NCBI GenBank assembly: GCA_038093515.1 | Contig: JBBPSI010000070.1 | Coordinates: 1-64,000 of the forward strand | Direction: 5' to 3' | Source: Butyriboletus loyo | Lineage: Eukaryota; Basidiomycota; Agaricomycetes; Boletales; Boletaceae | DNA: 64,000 nt | In this document: one piece after another, positions 45,470 to 55,716 of the stretch | How positions within the stretch are numbered: the first letter of the stretch is position 1 | Layout: each line of letters opens with the position of its first letter | The notes under the pieces: generated by a model | Database searches by the model: none | Told to the model about the DNA's origin: nothing | Seen by the model: only the letters and a program-made list of their open reading frames with translations | Translations under genes and position numbers: made by a program

Positions 45470-48400
45470 AATGCGGAAACCACGAGGCGATAGTACGCAT
45501 CACCCGTTTTTCTCGTGGGGATCGGGATCCCTCGGACGAACACCCCCCCAAAGACTCTGGTCCCCCCCCCCCTGCCCCCCCGTCCTCACAGAAAAGCGTG
45601 GAGTGGCAGGGGAAAGCGGTCTACTCGTGGATGTTCTCAACACGTGGTGTATTATCTACCCGTTTATCCCGTATCTACGAACAAACTTCGTTCCATACCG
45701 TCCCAAGTCCCCAGAGTCAGCGCACGTGTGGTGTAAGAGTGATACCATAGTAGACCCAAGGCCATGTGGATGCGGCGATACGAGAACAATGAGGAAGCAT
45801 GCCCCCCCCCCCCCCTCCCCCCACACACAGAACAGATCAACTCACACCTACATATGCATATGTAGGATCCGGACGAGTCGATCGCTTCGTAACAGTCCTT
45901 TCGGCGATAAGGCGTCTATCATGGCGCTGAGACGCTTTCTTTCTTTGGACGGTGTATATGTATGTATTCAATTCACGCCTCGTGTCGGCCTCCCCCATCG
46001 TGGGCAACTCTGTCCCGGTACGTTGGGAATCCGTACGCCCGTTGCGGAAGGAGGTGAGATGGGGACTTCTCAGCGGGGTGTTGACTCGAGCGTGGTTATC
46101 GGCGTAGCAACCCCCCCCCCTCCCTCCGAAAGTCCGTGTATGGCACGTTTCTTGGCCCCAACCCCGATCCCTTTCTGGATATCGATGGAAGGGACGAGAT
46201 GAAATAGAAAATATCGAGTCACTCTCAAACCGGATGTGAGATCAGATAATATGCCGCACGCAGCCTTTTTCTTTTTTTCTTTTTTCTTTTTCTTTTTTTC
46301 TATTTATTTTTTTTATGGTCCGGATCGGCCTGACGATCCGAATTCAGACTCTGGTGCACGAACAGGCTTATAATAGTGGCCGATCGGACTTGGCGCCGGA
46401 TAGGCAGAAGAGGCGTGTTCCGTGCCAGGCTATACTTAACACACACCGGTACCGTCTTATAATCACACCCACATCCCGACTGCACACGAGTCAGAATCTG
46501 ATGCGCCTGAGCGTGGAGAACGTCGTGCGAACGGGATAATCAAAATCAGCGAACAATGGGGAACGGCCCAGCACGATGTTCCGGGCATGTGAGCTATCAG
46601 CGCGAGAACGTACGTAGAAGCTGGTGGTGCCTGTATTCAACTCTGCGAGGTAATACGATTGGTCAGTGAGTTAGAGGTAGCTATTCACTAGCAGGCCGGC
46701 AGTGGCCGTTCATCTCCCGCAAGTGACGTTCGATTAAACTCAACTGTGAGCGCGTCAGGCGCCCACGATTGGTGATTCGAACGATTCGAATGAATGGCTT
46801 CTATGGGTTACCAGATGAGGGAATGTGTGACTCAATTCCTTATCAACCTCGTTCGTCCGCTTCACAGATTGAAGAGAAGTTCACCACTGGAAACAAAGCA
46901 CAAACTCGTTCAGGCTCTGATAATGACCTACGGGTTTGGGCCGAGCCTTTGTTCCTCAAGTTGGTATCCCGGGATCGAGTTGGAGATATGATTTCATTGA
47001 TTAGATGGAGAACTTGGGCGCAACTCCTTACTCGGGGCAAGCACTTCGGCAAACGAACGTGTATGTAACCATGTGATACCGATGTGAAAGGAGAGAATCG
47101 TACGAGATCACCCCGCGCCAGGATAGGCCAGTTACCTAGCACCTAACGTTCCATCGGTGACCGGTCACGTCAGGAGCAATCTAAGATGGATGAGGGTTGG
47201 TGCGAGTTAAACCGAGTCATGGTTGCATGAACCACGATAATGATGAAACAGCAACAGCTTAGGAAAAATGCATTAGCGTCATTTCATTCAGTACGGAAAC
47301 TCAGTTACGATAGGAATGTAAGGTGATGCGAGTGTTCCGTGCGTGGAAACAGCTACCATAACCCTATAGAGCGGACAATGCGAGATCAAGTAGATTCAAT
47401 GGGGCGGGAAGCCGTGAATGCATGGTGACAGGGGCAAAACGTGGCATGCTCCGCCTCCCACAGTGCCAAATGCCCCATTTCCGTGCAGAGCGGTACATCC
47501 TCGTACCAGTACACTCGGACACGGGAACCTGCTCCGCAGTGATGCGACTGATGATGCGTGAAACCACGAGGGGAAAATGAAATCAGGCTTACCTGAGGCG
47601 ACGGACTCAATCTTGCCCAAGTTGACTGCCTTGGAATGCAGGTTCAATGTTACCTTCTTTTAGCAAAATCGCCGAATCGTGTAGTGCACATCCCAAGCGT
47701 CGCAAGTCATGGAAAGCGGAATGAACTCGTATTGATGATCCGGCCGACCCTCCTCGGGCTATGAGGGTGGGCGGGCCTTGGGCCAAATATACATGAAATG
47801 GGTCATTGGTGAAGTTCCAAAAGGTTCGGTAACTTACGGGATGGAATGGAGAGTTCATGCGCTGCGTAGGACCTAGAAGCCTCCACCGGTGGGTAAACGG
47901 AGGTGTCACACTACACAGGCACTACTACTGGCGATGGATTCCTGGAAAGTCAGCTTGAAGGATGATGGTGGCTGCATCGATGACTAAGCGGGTTAACCCG
48001 ACAATCAGAGGTGTTGGTTACAAGGGTTCGTCCTGTTTTTTTAGTCCTCTCCATCTCAATTCGATCTCTCGCTCCTTTTCCCTTCCAAATGCTCTGGAAC
48101 GCGCTCGAGGCACAAGGCGATGGACAGGGTGTCTGTCATTCAGCTTTTGGCATGATTGCCAGACGTTCTGGCGACTACGCGCTTCGGGCTTCCATCTTCG
48201 ACTAACGTTCCCCCGCCATCTGACCCTTACTCACTGGCATCGATTCGATTTTCCCTGTTGAGTCACCGTTTGACTGGGTTCTGAAATGTATCGAATTTCG
48301 GGCTGGCAGTGCGTATTTCGTTACGCCGTCGCGCCAGAAATTGATGATAAAATCTCGGCTCATATGCGCTAGTGCCCATGGGACACGAAGCCCGTCCCGG

Positions 48401-49909
48401 ATAGGATGGAAGCAATCGTCCGCGCTGCTTAGTAAGCGTTCGGGGTCGTCCGCAGGCCGTCTCTTATGGAAGTTGCACACCGTTTGGGTCCGCTCAACGT
48501 TACACGTGTAACGTCAACGACGTTTTTCGACGTCGGAAAGCGTAGCTATTTCAGGTGCAAATGGCGAATACGGCTCTCCTTTGACAGCAGGTGACGGCTC
48601 GCCGCCTCCGCCTCAGGCTTAGCGCGATTTCGTCGTGTGGTCGATTTGATGTTTTCGCCGCCGGTGGTCACTTTTTTCTCACTATTAGGATCAAAAGTGG
48701 CAAAGCCTCTCATCATTCCGCACGTCACGCAATCAAACCCCAAAACGACACGGCCGGACCTAGACCAAGTTCTGGAAGCTATCGTATGTTGGACGAAAGA
48801 GGTGGTCCAGGACGGTTGCGATTCTCCAGTTACATTCGTTCGCGTTGGCACTGCTAAGTCAATCATGTCCAAAGTCTTTTTTGTCGTGCTCTCATCCTTT
48901 GGCTTGCAACATCATCGTATTGTCTGTCACATGCATCTGAAGCACAGCCCAATGTACTACGTCATACTACGCTACGTCCTCGGAAATGACACTGTAACCC
49001 TGTCTGCACCCATGTCGATTTATCCGTTCATCGGTCGATATGTACAGGGCTAAGCGGGGACGGGTCAGTCCCGTCAATTGAGTCCAAATCCGCTTCAGGA
49101 GTGAAAGTTCAAACGCCATATGGTCCCAAACGTATATATTATCGTACCGTTGTCCCGGTTCGTTGTCACCAGAATTGGTCCCGTCGGCGCCCGGTAACCA
49201 TATTCGGAACAAGGACACTCGACCATGGGAAGTGGACCATCGAGGAAAGAAGTCACTCCAACCTCCACTAGCTACCACCAGACCAGCGAGAAACTAAACT
49301 TTGTTGGGATTCAAGCTCAAGGACCGCCCACACTACGCCCACTTCTAGAAATTCAATGGATATGAACGACGCCGTTATCTTGATGGTTGTCAGGTGAACG
49401 CAAGAAAAAAGCAGCTGACCGATCGCCAACAGGTCAGAAGACCTAAAGAGTAAGTAGGTGCTCAAGCTCCGAGTTCGAAGACCTTACCACATACTTGGAT
49501 GGTGTGGGGTCAGTTGGACGACATCGGTGTTTGATGCGGAGTTATTGTACTGGTAGAGTTTGATACTTCACATCGTCACATTGAATTCTAATCGTGTGCT
49601 TGCTTAGCGAACGACGGAGGTTGGCAAGTTCGCGTCAGTGTCGATGGTACTGCATATACGTCTCTAAAAGACCTGTTGACGTGGGTAGGCTTGCGGATAG
49701 AGCGGCGATGCCGATGATACACTCAGAGGTCGAACGACAGAACTCGAGCCACCAAGCTGGTCGATTACATCAGCTCTTAGGTGTGCCGCTGACTGGGCCA
49801 GGGTTAAGGTTACTGATGCTTGTCGTTCCACCATCCAAGGTACGTTTTTGGCACCGCAGCTTGCAGGAACGCTGAATGTTAAAGGAGATCTCACGGCCAC
49901 GGAAGAGCA
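45470..49909. other. Gene-poor, repeat-scarred region
   Basis: C-runs of 8-15 occur at about 45541-45585, 45803-45822 and 46110-46120, and a T/C tract at 46265-46314. A perfect 20-bp palindrome lies at 45847-45866. Several open frames look protein-like in part (MRECVTQFLINLVRPLHRLK near 46806; DPERLLSSADDCFHPIRDGL on the minus strand near 48430; RPDLDQVLEAIVCWTKEVVQ near 48755; YDNIYVWDHMAFELSLLKRI on the minus strand near 49130) but none can be linked into a gene or family. Decayed mobile-element sequence is the likeliest content. A weak match to the LTR block TACACAGG-CTGGCGATGG lies at about 47893-47930. Confidence 0.3.
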
Positions 49910-50869
49910 ATGAAACGCCATCGATCAACTTCGTCCCCGCCACGACGGGATACGGTCGTTCAAGCCTACGGCGACGCGAACACCACGAGCTCGGACCGAC
50001 CTTCTACACACGCTTCGAAGAAACTGAAGCTACTCGCCCATCATACTATCTGTTCACCATTTCCTGACTTCCTTCATCCATCCACGGAAGATGCACGGGC
50101 TATTTATGCGCTTCTAGCTTCGCACACGCCAGGAGGGGCTCCAGTCCACAGCGCACCCTTTGCGGATTCGAACTCTGCAACGACGTGCGGACACACGCCA
50201 AACGTCATCGACGCGCTCATTGGAACGATTCTCTCTCAGAACACCTCGTCTGCCAACAGTTCTGCCGCCAAACGTTCCTTGGACGGTCTTTTCGGCCAGG
50301 GCGAACCCGGTTTTGAAAAGATGGCAAAGGCGGACAGACAGACGATCGCTGATGCTATTCGGTCGGGCGGTCTCGCGAATCGCAAGGCAAAGATCATCCA
50401 GGGAGCGCTCACCGCGGTGAAGAAGAAACATGGGCGATACGACCTTCAGCATCTCGCGGCGCCGGACGTGACGGACGAACGCGCGATGCAAGCGCTCGTC
50501 TCGTTCGACGGTGTCGGCCCCAAAACAGCCGCGTGTGTATTGTCGTTTTGTCTCGGACGACAGGCGTTCGCGGTGGACACGCATGTGTTCCGGCTGTCGA
50601 AACTGTTGGGATGGGTCCCCGAGACTGCGGATCGAGTTGGGGCGCAGGCTCATTTGGAGCTGAGGATTCCTCCAGAACTTAAATATGGTTTACATGTGAT
50701 GATGGTCCGCCATGGCCGTGCTTGCCGCGGATGCAAGAAAGATGGGAGAGGGCCATGTCCCTTGAAGAGTTGGCTGAAGGAGAGAACGACGATGCAGTCA
50801 GACCCGGAAGGAATGGTCAAGGAAGATTGTGGTCTCGGCGACTCCAAGGCACTTTTACTGGGCGTGTAA
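49910..50869 (+). CDS. HhH-GPD superfamily DNA glycosylase (endonuclease III-like)
   Basis: A base-excision-repair type glycosylase, expected in the nucleus, encoded in one exon of 319 codons. After a basic, disordered N-terminus (MKRHRSTSSPPRRD) the fold begins with PNVIDALIGTILSQNTSSAN, continues DGLFGQGEPGFEKMAKADRQ and GLANRKAKIIQGAL, and reaches the helix-hairpin-helix SFDGVGPKTAACVLSFCLG. The lysine in GPKTA and the aspartate in AVDTHVFRLSKLLGW occupy the catalytic positions of endonuclease III. The C-terminal iron-sulfur loop is altered: only HGRACRGCKKDGRGPC is present, spaced C-x2-C-x7-C. The classical pattern is C-x6-C-x2-C-x5-C, so a 4Fe-4S cluster is doubtful. A bifunctional Nth1 role is therefore not assured. 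The start choice is the first ATG, with a suitable pyrimidine/purine context. Confidence 0.85.
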   Translation: MKRHRSTSSPPRRDTVVQAYGDANTTSSDRPSTHASKKLKLLAHHTICSPFPDFLHPSTEDARAIYALLASHTPGGAPVHSAPFADSNSATTCGHTPNVIDALIGTILSQNTSSANSSAAKRSLDGLFGQGEPGFEKMAKADRQTIADAIRSGGLANRKAKIIQGALTAVKKKHGRYDLQHLAAPDVTDERAMQALVSFDGVGPKTAACVLSFCLGRQAFAVDTHVFRLSKLLGWVPETADRVGAQAHLELRIPPELKYGLHVMMVRHGRACRGCKKDGRGPCPLKSWLKERTTMQSDPEGMVKEDCGLGDSKALLLGV

Positions 50870-51556
50870 ACGGTTCGCCATCATCTCGTCGTTATCGATA
50901 TCCATAACCTAGAGCTTATGCACGCTTCAGCGAGGTGTTTACGTCATTCCGAAGCAGATGATTCATGGCGAACGCGTATTCCTCATCTATTAATCTTTTA
51001 ATTTCCGTGTACACTAGGCAGACTGACTCGTGATATTCGGATTTCGTTTCCTGTGTACAGGTTCAGTTGACTTTTCGACATGTATAGTCGCTTGCGAAGG
51101 GAAACACCGAACGATATTCTTGCAGATTGCACTGGTTCGAATCTATCAGCTCGCGAAACGTACTATATGCCAACGCCACACGTGAAGTCGTGAAGTCGTG
51201 AACAGTCGACGTCCTTGGTGTTACGATCAGCCAGCTCATACATGGGTACGTCGCATCCCCGACTTGCTCTTTTTCTGGGAAACCGCGACAAGGTACGTTT
51301 GCTGCCCCCCCCCCTCTTGCCTTGACATCTGACGAGACATAGCATATAGACTGACGATCTTGTCCTTGTCATTCGCTGCGACGTACTACGATAGTCCAGG
51401 GTACCAGGGTAGGTTGGGAACGATGCGTACTAGAGTGAGTGGTAACATCGCTCTGGTGAGGGGTCATATTTTAATTTTTTAAATCCTACAGCGATCGATC
51501 GGTGTGGCTGCGGCGAAACGTTTGTCGCGTCTGTGAGCGGTCACATAATACTCGCC

Positions 51557-51591
51557 TGAGAACTGAGAACTGAGAACTGAGAACTGAGAAC
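51557..51591. repeat. TGAGAAC minisatellite, five copies
   Basis: Five perfect head-to-tail copies of a 7-mer. No gene or known function is attached. Confidence 0.9.
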
Positions 51592-52703
51592 CTTGGACCT
51601 TGGGCCTTGAGAAATTTTGAAAGGTCGTCCCGAAACCGATGGAAATACGGCTCGTTGAATTTTATATATACTTGCGCAGCGCTGATCCATCGTTCAAGGA
51701 CAGAGACAAGGTTTCGTCGCGTATGTTATGTTATGTTGACGCTACTGGAGCACTCGACGTGGCCCACCTCTCCGATCTGCCACCATGGCCCACTCGGCCA
51801 AGCACACCGCGCAGCTCATGTGACTCGTACGGTCGATATGCATGCTCGTGATGCATAGGCTCGTGATGCATGAACCCTACGCTCAGGGTGAGCCAGACCT
51901 CGACTAAAACATAGTCTCGCTTGGTGGTCATCAGGAACCGTGGTTATGCATCATGGGTATATCGAGCGTATATGATATCGTGATTGGCAAGTTCGTATTC
52001 ATGGACGCTTCCTGCGGGCTTCGAACCGAAGAACATCGGTCTACCTACTCGAGTAGATGGGTCGTCATCGTTATCGTCATCGTTTGGGGCGCTCCGCATG
52101 TAGCTAGCAACTGTGTAGTTATCTCTGTCGTGAATCACCGACGCCAAAAAAAAGAAAAAAGAAAAGAAGTCATGGGAGTTCACACGCTATCGCTCGTGCC
52201 CCTTGTTGGCAGTTGTGGCGTAGTCCGATCACCAAACTTTAACTACTTGGTGCCCACCCGGGCCGTACTATACCATACGTTCTCTCTCTACGATATGATA
52301 ATCAAACCAAAAAAAAAACCCAAAAAAACTGTCGCTTGGGCTTACCTACCGACCTGAGTGAGTTGCCGGGGTCGGTCTAGTACATGCACTTGCACTACGG
52401 CACTACGGTATCGAGCATAAACCAGATTGCGGTATTGTCGAGTCGCGGCGTTCGGACCAGTTTCGGCCCGGGACCTCCTTCCAGTTGGACTCACGATGGG
52501 ACGATGGGCCCATCCCGTCGTCTCACACAAGCAAGATACAGATACAGATACCTCTGCTAGTCACTGGTAGAGAGCGCTTTTCCGAGGGACTCTGAGCACC
52601 GTCGGGTGATGACGTTCAGGACGACGGTCCGTGGAGTGTCGGTCTCCCGTCGTGGAGGTTCGACGCGACGAGTTGGTTGTTCAACTGCTGCAGAGTCGAG
52701 CTT

Positions 52704-52736
52704 CAAGCCCCAAGCCCCAAGCCCCAAGCCCCAAGC
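52704..52736. repeat. CAAGCCC minisatellite, nearly five copies
   Basis: Four perfect copies and a partial fifth. The C-rich unit resembles a telomere-like variant in look, but it is not the TTAGGG repeat of fungi, and the site is internal. Confidence 0.9.
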
Positions 52737-53252
52737 TTCATTGAAGGACGACACGGCTCTTCGTCGGGATTCCTCGCTCGTGCGTTCTAGCTGGCCCCCG
52801 GAACAACTTGGGGGTCGTAGGGACAGGCAGTTCGTTTGTGACGGTGCTGCATCCTAGTCTTTCGGTAGGGTCGTGGCTCGCCGAGAGTCGTCGTCGCCGT
52901 CGGCTCCTTTGCACAGGCGCGCTTCCCTTCCGTCGGGATGGCGCTCTATCGTTGGACCCGACCGACGCATACATATGCATATGTGGCTAGCTTTTAGTTT
53001 GGGCGACTAGTTCCGACTGGGACATTAATGACGACGAGCATGTCCATCCGGATCAGACCCTTGGAATTGCGGGAAAAGTACGGAGCAAGTGTCGTGCCTC
53101 ATCACTGATTTAGCAGATCGATGGAGGAGGACACGAGTCCCTGGACTATTCCTATTCGATCGTACACGCTCCTATGCTTACTATAGCCACAGAGCCTATC
53201 GCATTCCGATCCTTCATACTTGTACAACGCAGACTTGCTTGCGGCCAACCCC

Positions 53253-54501
53253 TCAGATCTCAAAGATTTTCGTGTAAGCACGCGAGTCTGGTCTGTGGCG
53301 AACTCGAACACCGCGGAAAACCCATACTTCTTTCTTCCCGCCGAATCCTAAAAATCTTGCACGCGGGAGCGAAACTGCCGCTTCAAGTTTGTAACCAAGT
53401 AAGCTTATCTCCTGTAGTGCATGAGAAGCAAAGACTTTTTTGTCCAGTTCCGGCGCTATCGAGTGAGAGGATGAGAGAGCGTTCGAGAGACGATTGATAG
53501 AACGCATCCGACCTCCAAATGCATTGCGCTTCAGTTCGACGCTGTAGGTCTCGTCTTCACTCGCGGTTTGCGCAGCTATTTTAAACGGCCAAGCGCTACG
53601 CAAACGGGGCCCGAGCTGCTCTCCAACACGTCGCGGGGGGCGGACAAGGGTCATTTTACGCCCTGATCGAGACATGTAGGCTACGAAGAAGTCGGAGTCT
53701 GAATCCTTTGCCATATCTCGAAATATAAGTTGTGGGTACTGAACCACAGGCATCAGTCAGGGAGTTCATGACAGCTTGGTAGGCTCACCGCGTAGCCTGC
53801 GTGTGATGAAGTCAAGTATTGATATCCCTGGTTGTAAGACCGCGTTTAGAGCGACTGCTATTCACTAGTGGGGAGAGAAGACGAACGCGACGGCGGAGAC
53901 AGGTGAACAACTCTGAGATCATTCGCTTTACGCTATATGCAGTGGAAGAGTACTGTCAAGGCTAGTGAGGCTGGCGTGAACCGCTGCTCACATGATAGCA
54001 TCGGGTCCTGTCGCGCTCCATGGATTTCTGGAGAACAAGACGCGCCACGAGAGAGGGGACGTCATTTGGCTCGATACACCATAGGGCCACATTGGTATGA
54101 TATGTTCATTGATCTCGTCGAGTGTATCTTGATATGCTACATTCCCTAGACGAAGTTCGTTCGTGCTGTGAAACGAGACAAACATGTGGTCTGGAGAGAA
54201 GAAGAAGACGGCATGGAGGGATCGAGGCAGTCAGAGAAGCAGGGAGAGGGTCAGGGGGAGTGAAACATTTACTGGGCAGAAAGGAGGGACTGGAGTTTGT
54301 GTGCGTGCGAGTCGTTGGTGCCAACCGCTGGCGAGCGCTTGAGCTCGTCCTCGTTCTTTCAAGGGGGACTGCGGAAAGAGAGTCTGACCGCTTGACTGCA
54401 TTATTCCTCAGAGCAGATTTGAGCGGTGGCTTTTCGGAGACGGGCTTGGGCCTGATCGTGGCTACGGGTTTTGGGGTGTGGCCAGGGACTTTTCTCGCCA
54501 T
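53253..54501 (-). CDS. Uncharacterised multi-exon protein, apparently basidiomycete-wide family
   Basis: Exon 1 starts at 54501 (MARKVPGHTPKPVATIRPKP) with a basic, Ser/Pro-rich N-terminus. An intron gtaaat...ctccag joins NSSPSFLP to NHMFVSFHSTNELRLGNVAY, then QDTLDEINEHIIPMWPYGVS and SWRVLFSRNPWSATGPDAI. A second intron (gtgagc...atatag) leads to VKRMISELFTCLRRR. One or two further introns, whose phases I could not settle, precede YPQLIFRDMAKDSDSDFFVA, SRSGRKMTLVRPPRRVGEQL, EDETYSVELKRN and ISLLGYKLEAAVSLPRARF-type sequence. The end is KKEVWVFRGVRVRHRPDSRA and the stop is at 53253. The W.V.F...PW...G.DAI, SxSGRKxTLxxPP and ELWVFRG-like blocks recall a family of unknown function in many mushroom genomes. 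No catalytic motif or membrane segment is seen. Confidence 0.6.
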
Positions 54502-55716
54502 GATGACAACGGAACGAACGTGATCAATTTCATGAATGCTTTCCTTTCTCGTGGGGCTGGACAGAGATTGCCAATATGTAGGTCATACCGGCTCTCCGCA
54601 AAAGTCCTTGTTCATCGATGTTTTGCATAGGCCGTGCGTTACTAATTCGTGTTTGAAGCCTTTCTGGGTCACGCGAGTTCTTCTATTACGATCGACTCGT
54701 TCACACCCAATGTTGAGATGAACGCTTGTGATCACGAAAATCGACCGTTCCCGTTCTAACGGAATCCGTCATTGAGTGCCATGAACATGTCACAACTTGG
54801 TCCATATGATCCGATGCCATGATACCTTGGCGGAGCAAACTCTAGCCAATGCGTTACGGGCTACGACCAGCCAGCATTTCTGCGCACCCTCTGATCACGA
54901 TATCGTGCGCAAAACTTCAGTATGTCTCTTGGCTCTCTGATCTCCATACCCAACTAAGTTGTGCACTTCTCCTTGTCACTTTGAGCCTTTGTGGATGATT
55001 GGTTCGAACAGGGGAATGCCAGCGCTTGTGAAGGATGTTGATCGAACGTTCGCTGAGCTCACTGACCAACCTTGGCTGGCACCTCTTTTTGGGCACCCAT
55101 CACCTCGAACAACTTGGGGCCGCCGATCTTGATGTGATGGTTCTGCGGATACTGTACGGCCGTTCCTAAATGATGATACAGATCAGTCTCACTCACAATC
55201 AAGTGCAAGAAGTGTCAGGTTCACTAGAAACTGCAGCGACAACCCGCACGAGCGTGCGTTGGATGACTAGAACAGATATTTATATTTGGACAGTCCGAAG
55301 TCAAACTCTGCGTGAAACAGTGCCCAGAACTTGGGAAAGACAAAAAGAAAGGTGACCAAGACATACTATATGGCTTGCATCAGTCAGCCCTGCGTGAGTC
55401 TGACAAAGAGAGAGAGAGAGATGACCAAGATCGATGTGGACCGAACGACGTGTTCCTGACGAGAAGTGCGCATTCCGAGCCCTTGAGGCACAAAAGAGAC
55501 CGCGAACTCCCCACGTGCTCCTCTGCGCAAATGACATGTTCTCATACCTCCCTGGTGTCGTCCCACGCACAGTAATCCGTTTTTCCCACAACCTCGAGGG
55601 CCTGTACGCCTATAAGTGGGGTTGCCTGCTCATGCAGTCTTATCACTCCAGACCTCCAAGGAACCTTTCTTTCTGTTCTGCAAACAGTCCAAGTTCGTTG
55701 ATCTCAAACCTGCACC
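54502..55716. other. Intergenic region with one coding-like exon
   Basis: On the minus strand at about 55165-55062 an acceptor-like ATTTAG is followed by GTAVQYPQNHHIKIGGPKLF, then EVMGAQKEVPAKVGQ and a stop. This reads like the last exon of a small gene pointing left, but no convincing upstream exons were found up to the arsenite methyltransferase start. A GA-microsatellite lies at about 55408-55422. The right-hand 100-200 bp must hold the promoter of the next gene. Confidence 0.3.

Larger units (their letters stand above)
50870..53252. other. Intergenic region with minisatellites; no gene seen
   Basis: Five copies of a TGAGAAC 7-mer lie at 51557-51591, and nearly five copies of a CAAGCCC 7-mer at 52704-52736. 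CGTGAAGT repeats lie near 51181 and CTCGTGATGCAT repeats at about 51845-51870. A 14-bp palindrome ACATATGCATATGT is at 52971-52984. The long open frames here are low-complexity. I found no splice-consistent coding chain. Confidence 0.4.

Noticed and set aside
45471..46202. A 243-codon plus-strand frame as a gene
   Set aside because: It spans several long C-runs that encode poly-proline, has biased composition and no recognisable motif.
51120..51160. A tRNA gene suggested by the GGTTCGAATC string near 51136
   Set aside because: No matching A-box or foldable acceptor stem was found at the needed distances. The same holds for similar strings near 30745 and 55000.
52704..52736. Internal telomere repeat
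   Set aside because: The unit is CAAGCCC, not the fungal TTAGGG/CCCTAA repeat, and only about five copies exist.
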